7,878 nt of DNA from Bryobacterales bacterium (lineage in GTDB: Bacteria > Acidobacteriota > Terriglobia > Bryobacterales > Bryobacteraceae): contig PLGA01000293.1 in assembly GCA_003139735.1 (NCBI GenBank), positions 1,623 through 9,500 of the forward strand. The letters run 5' to 3'. The notes beneath the pieces were generated by a model that did not search any database, was not told where the DNA came from, and saw only the letters and a program-made list of their open reading frames with translations. The translations under genes and the position numbers were made by a program. This document shows, one piece after another, positions 1 through 6,533 of the stretch (positions are counted from its first letter, which is position 1; the number at the start of each line of letters is the position of its first letter).

Positions 1-18
1 TAATTCCTGGACACTGCA

Positions 19-1215
19 CTAGTCGTTGGCTTCGCCCACCATCCACCAATACGCCGGCAGCCCGAGAAGCAGAATGGCGACGGCCACCACGAATGCGGGA
101 AAGTAAGAGCCGGTGCGCTCGATCAGCACTCCCGTCACGATGGGCGCGGCCACGCCTGGAATGTTCCCGGCGAAGTTCAGGCAGCCCAGCCACACCCCCA
201 CCGCGCCCTCGCGCGCCAAACTTGCGGTCAGCGCGTAGAGGTTGCCCGTGGCGAGACCCACCAGCGACGCCGCGCCGATCATGAGCACCGCGGCGGCGTC
301 GTTGGCCGTGCGTCCCGCCGCCAGCAGCATCACGCTCGAGAGGTACGCAACCGTGATCACCGCCTTGCGCGCGCGGCGCTCGTTGTAACCGAGCGCCGTG
401 AGGCGGTCAGCGATCCAGCCGCCCAGCGGCTCGCTGATGGTGAAAACCATGTAGGGAATGCTCACGTACGCGCCCGCCCGAACCAGCGTCATATGGCGCG
501 ACTCCACCAGGTAAGCCGGCAGCCAGGTCACCAGCAGATACCAGTAATAGCCGTAGCAGATGTGGCCGAGACACATGCCCAGCAGATTGCGGTCGAACGT
601 CGCCAGCGTCCGCGAAAAGCTCTGCGCCTGCGCCATGTTAGCCGTTCGCAGGCTGGCCGGAAAGACCGCCAGCCAGGGGATCAGCCACACGATGCTGCCG
701 AATCCCAAGACCATAAACGCTCTCTGCCAGCCTGCGCCGTGCACCAGGAAAGCGATGACGGGCGCGCCCAAAGCCAAACCCGCGCGCGTGCCGCAGTTCA
801 TCACGCCCGAGGCCAAGCCGCGCTCCCTGGGGCCGAACAGGACGCTGATAATCTTCATGCCGCCCGGCATATAGATGGATTCGCCGATGCCCAGAACCAC
901 GCGCATGCCCATGAGCGCGCCGAGCGTGGCGGCGAAGCCCGTGAAGCCGCAGGCTATCGACCACAGCGCGAACGCGCCCGCGTAGAGCCATCGCAGGTTG
1001 TAGCGGTCCGCCGCCCATCCCACAGGCAACTGCATCAGCGCATAAGACCAGAAGAATGCCGAAAGCAGCACTCCCTTGGCGGTAGGCCCCAGATGGAGAT
1101 CGGCGGCGATCACCGGCAGAGCGACCGAAACGATGGCGCGGTCCAGGTAGTTAATGAACCCCGCGAGGGATAGCAGGCCGGCAATAGTCCAGGCGCGAGT
1201 GGGCGAAACCGGCAT
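19..1215 (-). CDS. MFS transporter, anion:cation symporter (ACS)-like family
   Basis: An inner-membrane secondary transporter of the major facilitator superfamily, 398 aa from the ATG at 1215 (410 aa from an upstream TTG at 1251). Seen from the ATG: the NYLDRA motif in TM1 (residues 22-27), a motif-A-like loop GWAADRYNLRW after TM2 (66-76), an Arg followed by GIGES in TM4 (about 105-112), and a second-half GGWIADRL loop (265-272). Hydrophobic segments fit 12 TM helices, and the length is normal for MFS. The NYxDR and GIGES pattern is typical of ACS members such as galactonate, glucarate and hexuronate permeases, so a sugar acid or related organic anion is the best guess; the substrate is not determined. 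It is the last gene of the oxidoreductase/TIM-barrel operon. I chose the ATG because it leaves a short cytoplasmic lead before TM1, but it lacks a clear Shine-Dalgarno. The TTG start has a tightly spaced AGGGG and would translate a palindromic repeat. The gene is complete, ending with TAG at 19-21. Confidence 0.88.
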   Translation of the reverse strand: MPVSPTRAWTIAGLLSLAGFINYLDRAIVSVALPVIAADLHLGPTAKGVLLSAFFWSYALMQLPVGWAADRYNLRWLYAGAFALWSIACGFTGFAATLGALMGMRVVLGIGESIYMPGGMKIISVLFGPRERGLASGVMNCGTRAGLALGAPVIAFLVHGAGWQRAFMVLGFGSIVWLIPWLAVFPASLRTANMAQAQSFSRTLATFDRNLLGMCLGHICYGYYWYLLVTWLPAYLVESRHMTLVRAGAYVSIPYMVFTISEPLGGWIADRLTALGYNERRARKAVITVAYLSSVMLLAAGRTANDAAAVLMIGAASLVGLATGNLYALTASLAREGAVGVWLGCLNFAGNIPGVAAPIVTGVLIERTGSYFPAFVVAVAILLLGLPAYWWMVGEAND

Positions 1216-1230
1216 CGCGGTGTAAGGTGG

Positions 1231-1249
1231 GGCAGGCGATTCGCCTGCC
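1231..1249. repeat. Perfect inverted repeat (9-bp arms) at the MFS gene start
   Basis: The arms GGCAGGCGA and TCGCCTGCC flank a single central T, giving a perfect hairpin-forming palindrome. A second, weaker stem follows at 1250-1265 (AACG...CGTT with extra GC pairs), so two adjacent stem-loops fill the gap between the TIM-barrel stop codon and the MFS ATG. This looks like a REP/BIME-type dispersed palindromic element or an mRNA stem-loop inside the operon. No second copy was seen in the window, so repeat-family status is inferred. There is no U-run after it, which argues against an intrinsic terminator. Confidence 0.7.
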
Positions 1250-1263
1250 AACGGCCCCTGGCG

Positions 1264-2115
1264 TTACCCTTTCATCAGCCCGCGCACGTAGGCCAGATTC
1301 TTCTTCATGTCGGCTTCCACCGTGGCCCCCGCGTGCGTGTCGGTCTCCAGGTTCGCGTATCCCGTGAAGCCGATGTCCCGGATGGCCTCGACCACTTGCG
1401 GCATCGGCACTTTGCCTTCGCCCAGATAAGCCGGGTTGTCCTTGAAGTGGAACTGGCAGATGCGGTCCTTGCCCAGCCAGCGGATTTCCTTCACCACGTC
1501 GAACCCGGCCTGCATCGAATTGCCCACGTCGTAATACACCTGCACGTTCTGAGACCGCGAGCGCTCCATGATGCGGACGTTGAACTCGGCCGATATGGTG
1601 TCCTCCAACCCCAGCACGACGCCCGCTTTCTCCGCCTCCGGAGCAAGGTCGCGCAGGGCGTCGCCGACGGCCATTCCCTCGGCTTCGCTGGTGATCGCCC
1701 GCGCGCCGAAGAACGGCAGCAGAAGCGCCTTGGTCCCCAGCGCGTGCGTGAGCCGTGTGGAGTCCAGGACCCACTTTACGGCCAGCTTGTCGTTCTTCAG
1801 ACCGTTATCGTGCAACCGGTCGACGCAGGTTCCGTCGATCGGAATGTGGTTCTCGGCGGACAGGCGCAGCCAGCGCGCGACCGTATCCGGGTTGTCGGCC
1901 GGCATCTTGTCGTCCACGATGCGCCGTCCAAACGAGAGCTGCACGCCGTCGAAACCGAGTTGCGCGGCCAGCGGGAGCGCCGCCGGTTCGGCCCCCAGGC
2001 GCAGGTTCCAATCCGTGACGCCGATCGATAACGGCGCGGCGGCGCGCGCCATGCGCCCGCCGAACCCGGCAAGCGCGGCGGCGCCTAACAATGTGCGGCG
2101 GCTGATTCGTTGCAT
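1264..2115 (-). CDS. Tat-signal sugar phosphate isomerase/epimerase-like TIM-barrel protein
   Basis: A 283-aa protein of the xylose-isomerase-like TIM-barrel superfamily (AP endonuclease 2 fold; IolE, tagatose/psicose 3-epimerase and 3-keto-sugar enzyme relatives). The N-terminus SRRTLLGAAALAGF, followed by an Ala-rich stretch to about residue 27, is a twin-arginine signal, so export or membrane association is expected. The four metal ligands of the epimerase/isomerase branch are all present: E171 (GLEDT), D196 (YYDVGN), H223 (QFHFKD) and E257 (NLETD). A divalent-metal-dependent isomerase, epimerase or lyase acting on a sugar or keto-sugar is therefore likely. The start is well supported: GGGAGGA lies 5 nt before the ATG. 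It begins 19 nt after the stop of the upstream oxidoreductase gene, so the two are very probably co-transcribed, and a paired oxidation/isomerisation route is plausible. The reaction and substrate are unknown. Confidence 0.88.
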   Translation of the reverse strand: MQRISRRTLLGAAALAGFGGRMARAAAPLSIGVTDWNLRLGAEPAALPLAAQLGFDGVQLSFGRRIVDDKMPADNPDTVARWLRLSAENHIPIDGTCVDRLHDNGLKNDKLAVKWVLDSTRLTHALGTKALLLPFFGARAITSEAEGMAVGDALRDLAPEAEKAGVVLGLEDTISAEFNVRIMERSRSQNVQVYYDVGNSMQAGFDVVKEIRWLGKDRICQFHFKDNPAYLGEGKVPMPQVVEAIRDIGFTGYANLETDTHAGATVEADMKKNLAYVRGLMKG

Positions 2116-2120
2116 ACGGC

Positions 2121-2127
2121 TCCTCCC
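2121..2127 (-). promoter_or_regulatory. Ribosome binding site GGGAGGA for the TIM-barrel gene
   Basis: On the minus strand GGGAGGA lies 5 nt before the ATG at 2115, inside the 19-nt gap that follows the oxidoreductase stop codon. It fixes the start of the TIM-barrel gene and with it the complete Tat signal. Confidence 0.75.
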
Positions 2128-2134
2128 GGAAAGC

Positions 2135-3355
2135 TTACCACTTGAGCTTCAGGTCCGCTTCCCACTTCTCCGTGGACGCCATCATCTCATCCCACGTCAC
2201 CGCGCCGCCCCGGTACGCCGCCATGCGGCCCAGAATGCCGGTGAGGTTGCTCTCCACCGCGACCGGCGCATTATTGATCGGCTTGCCGGAGCGAATGCTG
2301 TCGCAGAAAGCCTGCACGTTGGCGATGCATCCGCCGGTAAACGTGTCGTCGTTCTTCGTTCCGGTTCCGTTCCAGGTTTTCGTCCGGTCGTCGCTGCGGA
2401 TGCTCACCAGGCCGCCGTAGTGCGTGTCCGCGCAGCCTTCCAGGCCGAAGCAGCGCACGCACAGGTCGGAGAACGCCCCGGTAAGCTGGTGCGAGCTGAA
2501 CGTGGCCTGAACGTTGTTGGGATACCAGTAGTTCACCGCGAAGTGGTCCCAGGCGTCGCCTGTGTCGCTCTTGGTTCCCGCCCAACTGGTTCGTCCTCCG
2601 GTTCCGTCGGCCTTTAGGGGATGGCCGTTGAGGTACCAGTTCGCCATGTCGAGCACGTGGATGTTCTGCTCCACGATGATGTCGCCGCTGATGACCCGGT
2701 CGCCGATCCAATTCACGATGCGCTTCAATCCGGGGTCCATGTCCGGCGTGGATTTGTCCGTCCAGGGGCGGTTGGCGTAGTAGTAGACCTGGGCCATCAC
2801 GATGTTGCCGATATCGCCCTGCCCCATGCGCTTGACCGCTTCCTGAAACACGGGACGGGCGCGGCTCTGGAAGTCCACCCAGAAGCTCAACCCCTTGGTC
2901 TGCGCCTTCACTCCGCTGGCGAGAACGCTCTTGCAGGCCGGCACATCCACCGCCATCGGCTTGGCGCAGTAGACGTGTTTGCCGGCTTCCACGCCCGCCG
3001 CCGCGTGCTGCGGGTGATAGTAGGGCGGCGTCATGATGACCACCGCGTCCAGCTTCGAAGCGGCCAGTTCCCGGTACGCGTCCGGCCCCCAGTACGCCCG
3101 GCCGGCATCCACTTGCAGTTTCTCGCGCGTGGCGTCGAGCCGGCTCTTAATTACGTCGGCCACCGCCACCACGCGGGCCCCCGCATGGTCCGGAAAGAAC
3201 GGCGCAATCCAGTTGCCGCGCCCTCCGGCGCCCACGATCCCGACCTCCACGGTCGAGTTGGCCTGGTACCCGAAAACCGTTTGCGGCTTCAGAAGAAGCG
3301 CGCCTCCCGCCGCCTGCAAAAACTGCCGGCGCCCCGCGCCCGATGGATCGGCCAT
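2135..3355 (-). CDS. Tat-signal Gfo/Idh/MocA family oxidoreductase
   Basis: A 406-aa NAD(P)-dependent oxidoreductase of the Gfo/Idh/MocA family, which oxidises or reduces hydroxyls of sugars, cyclitols or glycosides. The N-terminus GRRQFLQAAGGALLL (residues 8-22) is a short twin-arginine signal. The Rossmann fold starts at about residue 36 with a glycine-rich GAGGRG (42-47), and VVIMTPPYYHP (105-115) is the usual post-beta loop. The catalytic-lysine motif reads CAKP (130-133), so the usual Glu of EKP is Ala while Lys132 is kept. The C-terminal domain has EQNIHVLDMANW (229-240) with the conserved His233. Folded, cofactor-loaded export through Tat is known for glucose-fructose oxidoreductase of Zymomonas, a family precedent. 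The start is strongly supported by AAGGAGG 5 nt before the ATG. It is the first gene of the operon and faces the divergent aldolase gene. The substrate is unknown. Confidence 0.9.
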   Translation of the reverse strand: MADPSGAGRRQFLQAAGGALLLKPQTVFGYQANSTVEVGIVGAGGRGNWIAPFFPDHAGARVVAVADVIKSRLDATREKLQVDAGRAYWGPDAYRELAASKLDAVVIMTPPYYHPQHAAAGVEAGKHVYCAKPMAVDVPACKSVLASGVKAQTKGLSFWVDFQSRARPVFQEAVKRMGQGDIGNIVMAQVYYYANRPWTDKSTPDMDPGLKRIVNWIGDRVISGDIIVEQNIHVLDMANWYLNGHPLKADGTGGRTSWAGTKSDTGDAWDHFAVNYWYPNNVQATFSSHQLTGAFSDLCVRCFGLEGCADTHYGGLVSIRSDDRTKTWNGTGTKNDDTFTGGCIANVQAFCDSIRSGKPINNAPVAVESNLTGILGRMAAYRGGAVTWDEMMASTEKWEADLKLKW

Positions 3356-3360
3356 GGAAT

Positions 3361-3367
3361 CCTCCTT
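3361..3367 (-). promoter_or_regulatory. Strong ribosome binding site AAGGAGG for the oxidoreductase gene
   Basis: On the minus strand AAGGAGG sits 5 nt before the ATG at 3355. It is a near-perfect Shine-Dalgarno and fixes the start, so the Tat signal of the product is real rather than an over-extended N-terminus. Confidence 0.8.
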
Positions 3368-3498
3368 TTCTTCCGGACTGCCCGGTCTGATTTATCATAC
3401 ATGGAACCGCCGGACGTGGCGCAGGCACTCTTGACCAATGCCACTTGGCCTTCCCAAATCCGGCCATTCTGCGTGGAACTCTGCGCCTACGATAAAGT

Positions 3499-3503
3499 GA
3501 GGA
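3499..3503 (+). promoter_or_regulatory. Ribosome binding site GAGGA deciding the aldolase start
   Basis: GAGGA ends 7 nt before the ATG at 3511 but only 1 nt before the in-frame GTG at 3505. The spacing favours the ATG, two codons inside the longest reading frame. Confidence 0.6.
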
Positions 3504-3510
3504 AGTGACC

Positions 3511-4302
3511 ATGCAATCCGGAAAAGCGATCCGTTTGAATCGAATTCTGCCGGGCGACGGCAAAAAGGCCCTCATTGTCGCGTTCGACCACGGCTTTACG
3601 GTGGGACCGATTCCCGGAACCGAGAATCCGCTCGAAAAGGTGCGGACGTTCGTGGACGCGAAAGTCGATGGCGTGCTGTTAACTCCGGGCGCCTTCAAGC
3701 AGTACATCGAACCGTTCCTGAAGCCCCATGCGCCGGCGCTGCTGATGCGCCTGGATTGGACCAATGTCTGGTATCGACCCGGAGCCGTGAAGGGCGATTA
3801 CAGCAGTTGCCTGGCAGCTACCGTGGAAGCCGCTGTCCGGAATGGCGCCGATGCCGTGGTCACCTATCTCTTCTTCGGCGCGGGGGACCCGGCGGTCGAG
3901 ACGGCGGAGATGGCTAAGAACGCGACAGTCAACCGGGAGTGCGAGCGGTACGGCATTCCGCACGTGGTCGAGAGTATGGCGCGGGGGACGAACGTGAGCG
4001 ATCCCGCGGACCCTGCCTGGATCGGATTGCACACACGCATGGCCTCCGAACTTGGCGCGGACCTGATCAAGACCGATTACACCGGAGATCCCGCCACCAT
4101 GCGCGCCATTGTGGAGAGCTGTCCGACGCCGATTCTGATCGCCGGCGGCCCGCGGAAAGCTTCCGATGACGATTCGCTGGCGCTGTTTCGCGGAGCGGTG
4201 GAGGCGGGCGCCGCCGGAGTCATCTGTGGCCGCAACATTTTCCAGTCCGGCAACGCGGCGGAGTTTCTCGCGCGGGCCAGGAAGGCGCTAGACACGCGTT
4301 AA
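3511..4302 (+). CDS. Class I aldolase, DeoC/LacD/FbaB superfamily
   Basis: A 263-aa cytoplasmic Schiff-base aldolase with a (beta/alpha)8 fold, full length for the archaeal-type class I fructose-bisphosphate aldolase, LsrF and AroA' group. Visible motifs, numbered from the ATG: AFDHG (24-28) with the active-site Asp26, the strand ADLIKTDY (183-190) whose Lys187 is the expected imine-forming lysine, and the phosphate-binding elements IAGGPR (210-215) and CGRNIF (239-244). The family cleaves ketose (bis)phosphates such as fructose 1,6-bisphosphate to DHAP and an aldehyde; the exact substrate cannot be read. It is transcribed alone, tail-to-tail with the sugar kinase (15-nt overlap of the 3' ends) and head-to-head with the oxidoreductase operon. 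The kinase next door makes a phosphorylated ketose the most economical substrate. The stop is TAA at 4300-4302. Related enzymes that form aminodeoxyheptulosonate or cleave the AI-2 product (LsrF) remain possible. Confidence 0.87.
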   Translation: MQSGKAIRLNRILPGDGKKALIVAFDHGFTVGPIPGTENPLEKVRTFVDAKVDGVLLTPGAFKQYIEPFLKPHAPALLMRLDWTNVWYRPGAVKGDYSSCLAATVEAAVRNGADAVVTYLFFGAGDPAVETAEMAKNATVNRECERYGIPHVVESMARGTNVSDPADPAWIGLHTRMASELGADLIKTDYTGDPATMRAIVESCPTPILIAGGPRKASDDDSLALFRGAVEAGAAGVICGRNIFQSGNAAEFLARARKALDTR

Positions 4303-5226
4303 CGGAGCCACGCGGACGCGCGGCAACAGCGCTTCCACATCGCGCAGTTCGGGCGCGGCGGAGCCTTCGGTCGCCGCGGCGGCGCAACCTGCCGCGGTAG
4401 CCATCCTGAGTGCGTCCGGAAGCGGCAACCCGCCGTGCATGGCGCAGGCCAGCGCGGCCACCATGGCATCGCCCGCGCCAATCGTGCTCCGGACCTGGAC
4501 CGCCGGAGCCCACGCGCGCCACAGTCCGTGGCCGTCTCCTGCTGCCGCGCCTCCCGGGCCAAGCGAAATCACCGCCCGGCGGGCTCCGCAAGCGAGCAGG
4601 CCCTGGATCGCTTCGCCCAGATCGCTATCGTCTTCAAGGCTTCGTCCCAGGAGTTCCGCTGCTTCGGCCCGGTTCGGCTTCACCAGATCCGGACCGGCCG
4701 CAATGCCGTTCCGGAGCGCCGCGCCCCCGGAATCGAGAACCGTTCGTGCGCCGCGATCCGCGGCAATGCGGATCAGGCGCGCATAAATATCCTCAGGAGC
4801 GCCAGGCGGCAGGCTTCCGGAGAATGCGACGACGCACCGCTCGCGGGCGTGGGCCGCGACTTTCTCCTCCACGCTCCGAATCTGGTCCGGTTCCACGCGG
4901 AAGCCCGGCTCGTTGATTTCGGTTTCCACGCCCGTTTCCGGATCTTTGATTTTCAGGTTGGTTCTGGTCTGTCCGGGCACGTCAACGAAGTCGCATGGGA
5001 TTCCCTCGGCCGCCAGCGCCTGCAAGATCAGTGCGCCGTTCGTGGGCGCCAAAAAGCCGAGCGCCATCACAGGACAGCCCAGCCGGTGCGCCGCCCGGGC
5101 GACATTGATACCCTTGCCGCCCGCATCCACGCGGCCACCCACCGCGCGGTTGGTACGGCCGGCTGCAAATCCCGGGACGCTCAATGTCCTGTCGATCGCC
5201 GGGTTCAGTGTGACAGTCAGCAGCAT
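4288..5226 (-). CDS. Hexose kinase, 1-phosphofructokinase family (FruK/LacC-like PfkB)
   Basis: A 312-aa ATP-dependent sugar-phosphate kinase of the ribokinase/PfkB fold, in the subfamily that holds FruK, LacC and E. coli Pfk-2. It has the canonical N-terminus MLLTVTLNPAIDRTL, the PfkB signature 1 region GGRVDAGGKGINVARA (30-45), TRTNLKI (87-93), SGSLPPG (136-142), LVKPNRAE (181-188) and the C-terminal TIGAGD (248-253) with the catalytic base Asp253. The likely reaction is phosphorylation of fructose 1-phosphate, fructose 6-phosphate or tagatose 6-phosphate to a bisphosphate. A much longer reading frame runs upstream to 5724, but the family N-terminus begins exactly at the ATG at 5226. A GGGAG lies 10 nt before it, and the ATG overlaps the TGA of the upstream dehydrogenase in the string ATGCTGCTGA. 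It is the last gene of the three-gene unit; its 3' end overlaps the convergent aldolase gene. Confidence 0.9.
   Translation of the reverse strand: MLLTVTLNPAIDRTLSVPGFAAGRTNRAVGGRVDAGGKGINVARAAHRLGCPVMALGFLAPTNGALILQALAAEGIPCDFVDVPGQTRTNLKIKDPETGVETEINEPGFRVEPDQIRSVEEKVAAHARERCVVAFSGSLPPGAPEDIYARLIRIAADRGARTVLDSGGAALRNGIAAGPDLVKPNRAEAAELLGRSLEDDSDLGEAIQGLLACGARRAVISLGPGGAAAGDGHGLWRAWAPAVQVRSTIGAGDAMVAALACAMHGGLPLPDALRMATAAGCAAAATEGSAAPELRDVEALLPRVRVAPLTRV
5217..5226 (-). other. 10-nt gene overlap (ATGCTGCTGA) between polyol dehydrogenase and kinase
   Basis: The kinase ATG begins 10 nt before the end of the dehydrogenase TGA, in a different frame. This supports co-translation of the two enzymes and shows that the long N-terminal extension of the kinase frame is not needed. 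Confidence 0.7.
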
Positions 5227-6533
5227 GCCGGAAAGGCTCCCAAATCGGGAAATCCGCGTTCCACCCACAGCCGCAGGCGGTTCCGTCCGTCCTCCACAAG
5301 TCGAATCACTTCCTGAGCCTCCGCCGCATCCGGGCGCGCTTCCCTCCACAGTGGATCGAGCAAAGCCGAAACCGAAGGAGAATCGGCGCGGAGAACCGAA
5401 CCATCGAGCATCGCCAGCGCGGCCGCCGCCCCCATGGCGTACCTGCGCGGCTCTATCCCGTACGCCATGGCCAGGCGAATGACGCCGATCAGGCGGTCGT
5501 CCCATCCAAGTTTCCGTTGCGGATCGCGGCCCACCCTGCTTACCAGATCGCCGAGATGCGGGTTGAACATCCGCGTCAGCAGGTCCAGCGCGTACGCGCG
5601 ATAGCCCTCCCGCGTGAACAGCGGACCAAGGCCCGCATGCCGCCGGATCAGCGTGGCGCCGGATTCCTCGATGAAGGCGGCTTCCAAAAAGGCAACCACG
5701 CCGGGGTCGCCGGCGAGTTCGCACATGCGCTCCAGTCCTCGCACGGCGGCCACGTAAGCCGCCAGAGCATGCGTGGCGTTGTGGCCGTACAGCTTGGCCT
5801 CTTCAAACGGCAGCAGATCGGGTTTTTCCTCGAATAGGTCGATTCCGCGGCGAAACCCGGCGTTTGCGCCGCCGTCAAAACGGATCCGGCTGATATAGAT
5901 CCGGTTGAAGCGCTCCACCAGAAACGCCCGGCCGGCCCCCGGGGTGATCGGCGCCAGCCCCCGCGAATGCACTTCGCCCTCGCCGGACACCACCCCGCTC
6001 ATCTTCCCGATCACGGTGTTGAGGAAACGCACCTGCCTGCGAACCGAGCCACGCTCGTCAGCGGGAACCGCATCCAGAACGGCGGCCTCCAGAATCTCCG
6101 CCGCGTGGTTGTGGTTCTCGGCGGCATAGACTACGGCGCGCGGTCCGCGGGCGGCGGCCTTCTTCCGCAATCCATCCGCCAGAATACCGTGCAAGCTGCC
6201 GGAAGCGTTCGAGACATACTGCTGCACGCCAGGCGCCGCGGTGGCGATTTCTTCCGCTTCCGCTACCGCGTTCACCAGAAGAGCGCGGCCGTGTTCGCAC
6301 CCTGTGTGCAGGATCTCCACCGGGCCGACCTCTTCCGGTTTCACGCCGTCGGAACTGGCGATATTTACGACGTAGCGGCCGCCCGCCTTCACCAATTCGT
6401 CTACCGCGGCCGGCACAACTTCGCCCACTACCAGGCGCCCGAAATTCCCGGAGCGGGCGGCCTCGTACAGAAACAGCCCGGCCTGGATCGCGCCGAAACC
6501 GAATCCGACGAAGGTTCGGTTTGACTCGCTCAC
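5217..6533 (-). CDS. Mannitol dehydrogenase-family (polyol-specific long-chain) NAD(P) oxidoreductase
   Basis: A 438-aa protein of the polyol-specific long-chain dehydrogenase family (mannitol 2-dehydrogenase, mannitol-1-phosphate 5-dehydrogenase, altronate and fructuronate oxidoreductases). It has an N-terminal Rossmann domain with VGFGFGAIQAG (9-19), an AENHNHA segment (138-144) where MtlD proteins have CEN, FLNTVIGKMSG (170-180), and the catalytic triad pattern K247-x4-N252-x2-H255 in KLYGHNATHA. The triad has exactly the spacing of the Lys/Asn/His triad of mannitol 2-dehydrogenase. Interconversion of a polyol or polyol phosphate with a ketose (phosphate) is inferred. Length lies between MtlD (about 380 aa) and mannitol 2-dehydrogenase (about 490 aa). 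The frame is open up to 6767, but the family N-terminus starts at the GTG at 6533, which overlaps the upstream TGA as GTGA and so implies translational coupling. The substrate is not determined. Confidence 0.82.
   Translation of the reverse strand: MSESNRTFVGFGFGAIQAGLFLYEAARSGNFGRLVVGEVVPAAVDELVKAGGRYVVNIASSDGVKPEEVGPVEILHTGCEHGRALLVNAVAEAEEIATAAPGVQQYVSNASGSLHGILADGLRKKAAARGPRAVVYAAENHNHAAEILEAAVLDAVPADERGSVRRQVRFLNTVIGKMSGVVSGEGEVHSRGLAPITPGAGRAFLVERFNRIYISRIRFDGGANAGFRRGIDLFEEKPDLLPFEEAKLYGHNATHALAAYVAAVRGLERMCELAGDPGVVAFLEAAFIEESGATLIRRHAGLGPLFTREGYRAYALDLLTRMFNPHLGDLVSRVGRDPQRKLGWDDRLIGVIRLAMAYGIEPRRYAMGAAAALAMLDGSVLRADSPSVSALLDPLWREARPDAAEAQEVIRLVEDGRNRLRLWVERGFPDLGAFPACC
6530..6533 (-). 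other. 4-nt GTGA stop/start overlap coupling the two dehydrogenases
   Basis: The TGA of the SorE-like gene (6532-6530) shares two bases with the GTG of the polyol dehydrogenase (6533-6531), the classic stop-start arrangement for ribosome re-initiation. A GGAGC lies about 10 nt before the GTG. Confidence 0.75.

Larger units (their letters stand above)
3356..3510. promoter_or_regulatory. Divergent intergenic region between oxidoreductase operon and aldolase gene
   Basis: About 155 nt that must hold the promoters for both directions. For the minus-strand operon the best -10-like hexamer is TATGAT (3394-3399), without a convincing -35 at 17 nt. For the plus strand TTGACC (3431-3436) is a -35-like hexamer without a good partner, and TACGAT (3488-3493) is -10-like but close to the gene. 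A CCAA-N6-TTGG dyad (3435-3438 and 3445-3448) overlaps the TTGACC and could be an operator half-site pair. The region is visibly less GC-rich than the genes. None of these sites is strong, and no riboswitch-like fold was recognised. Confidence 0.45.

Noticed and set aside
1231..1265. Stem-loops between the TIM-barrel and MFS genes as an operon terminator
   Set aside because: No U-tract follows on the minus strand, and the downstream gene begins immediately.
1568..2617. 349-aa plus-strand open frame antisense to the TIM-barrel and oxidoreductase genes
   Set aside because: Arg/Ser/Pro-rich, without recognisable domain, spanning two well-supported genes; typical of shadow frames in GC-rich DNA.
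2621..3508. 295-aa plus-strand open frame antisense to the oxidoreductase gene
   Set aside because: Val/His/Arg-rich shadow composition with no motif; covered by a gene with clear family motifs and a strong ribosome site.
3505..3510. GTG start two codons upstream of the aldolase ATG
   Set aside because: The GAGGA site is only 1 nt from the GTG but 7 nt from the ATG, so the ATG is favoured.
4307..4324. GCCACGC/GCGCGGC stem-loop just past the aldolase stop as an intrinsic terminator
   Set aside because: It contains a mismatch, lies inside the kinase coding region and is not followed by a T-run.
4435..5316. 293-aa plus-strand open frame antisense to the kinase gene
   Set aside because: No domain, compositional shadow of the PfkB gene, whose motifs are complete on the other strand.
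5227..5724. N-terminal extension of the kinase frame (478 aa in total)
   Set aside because: The residues before MLLTVTLNPAID are Arg/Gly/Ser-rich with no family resemblance and lie entirely over the polyol dehydrogenase gene. The ATG at 5226 matches the FruK/LacC N-terminus.
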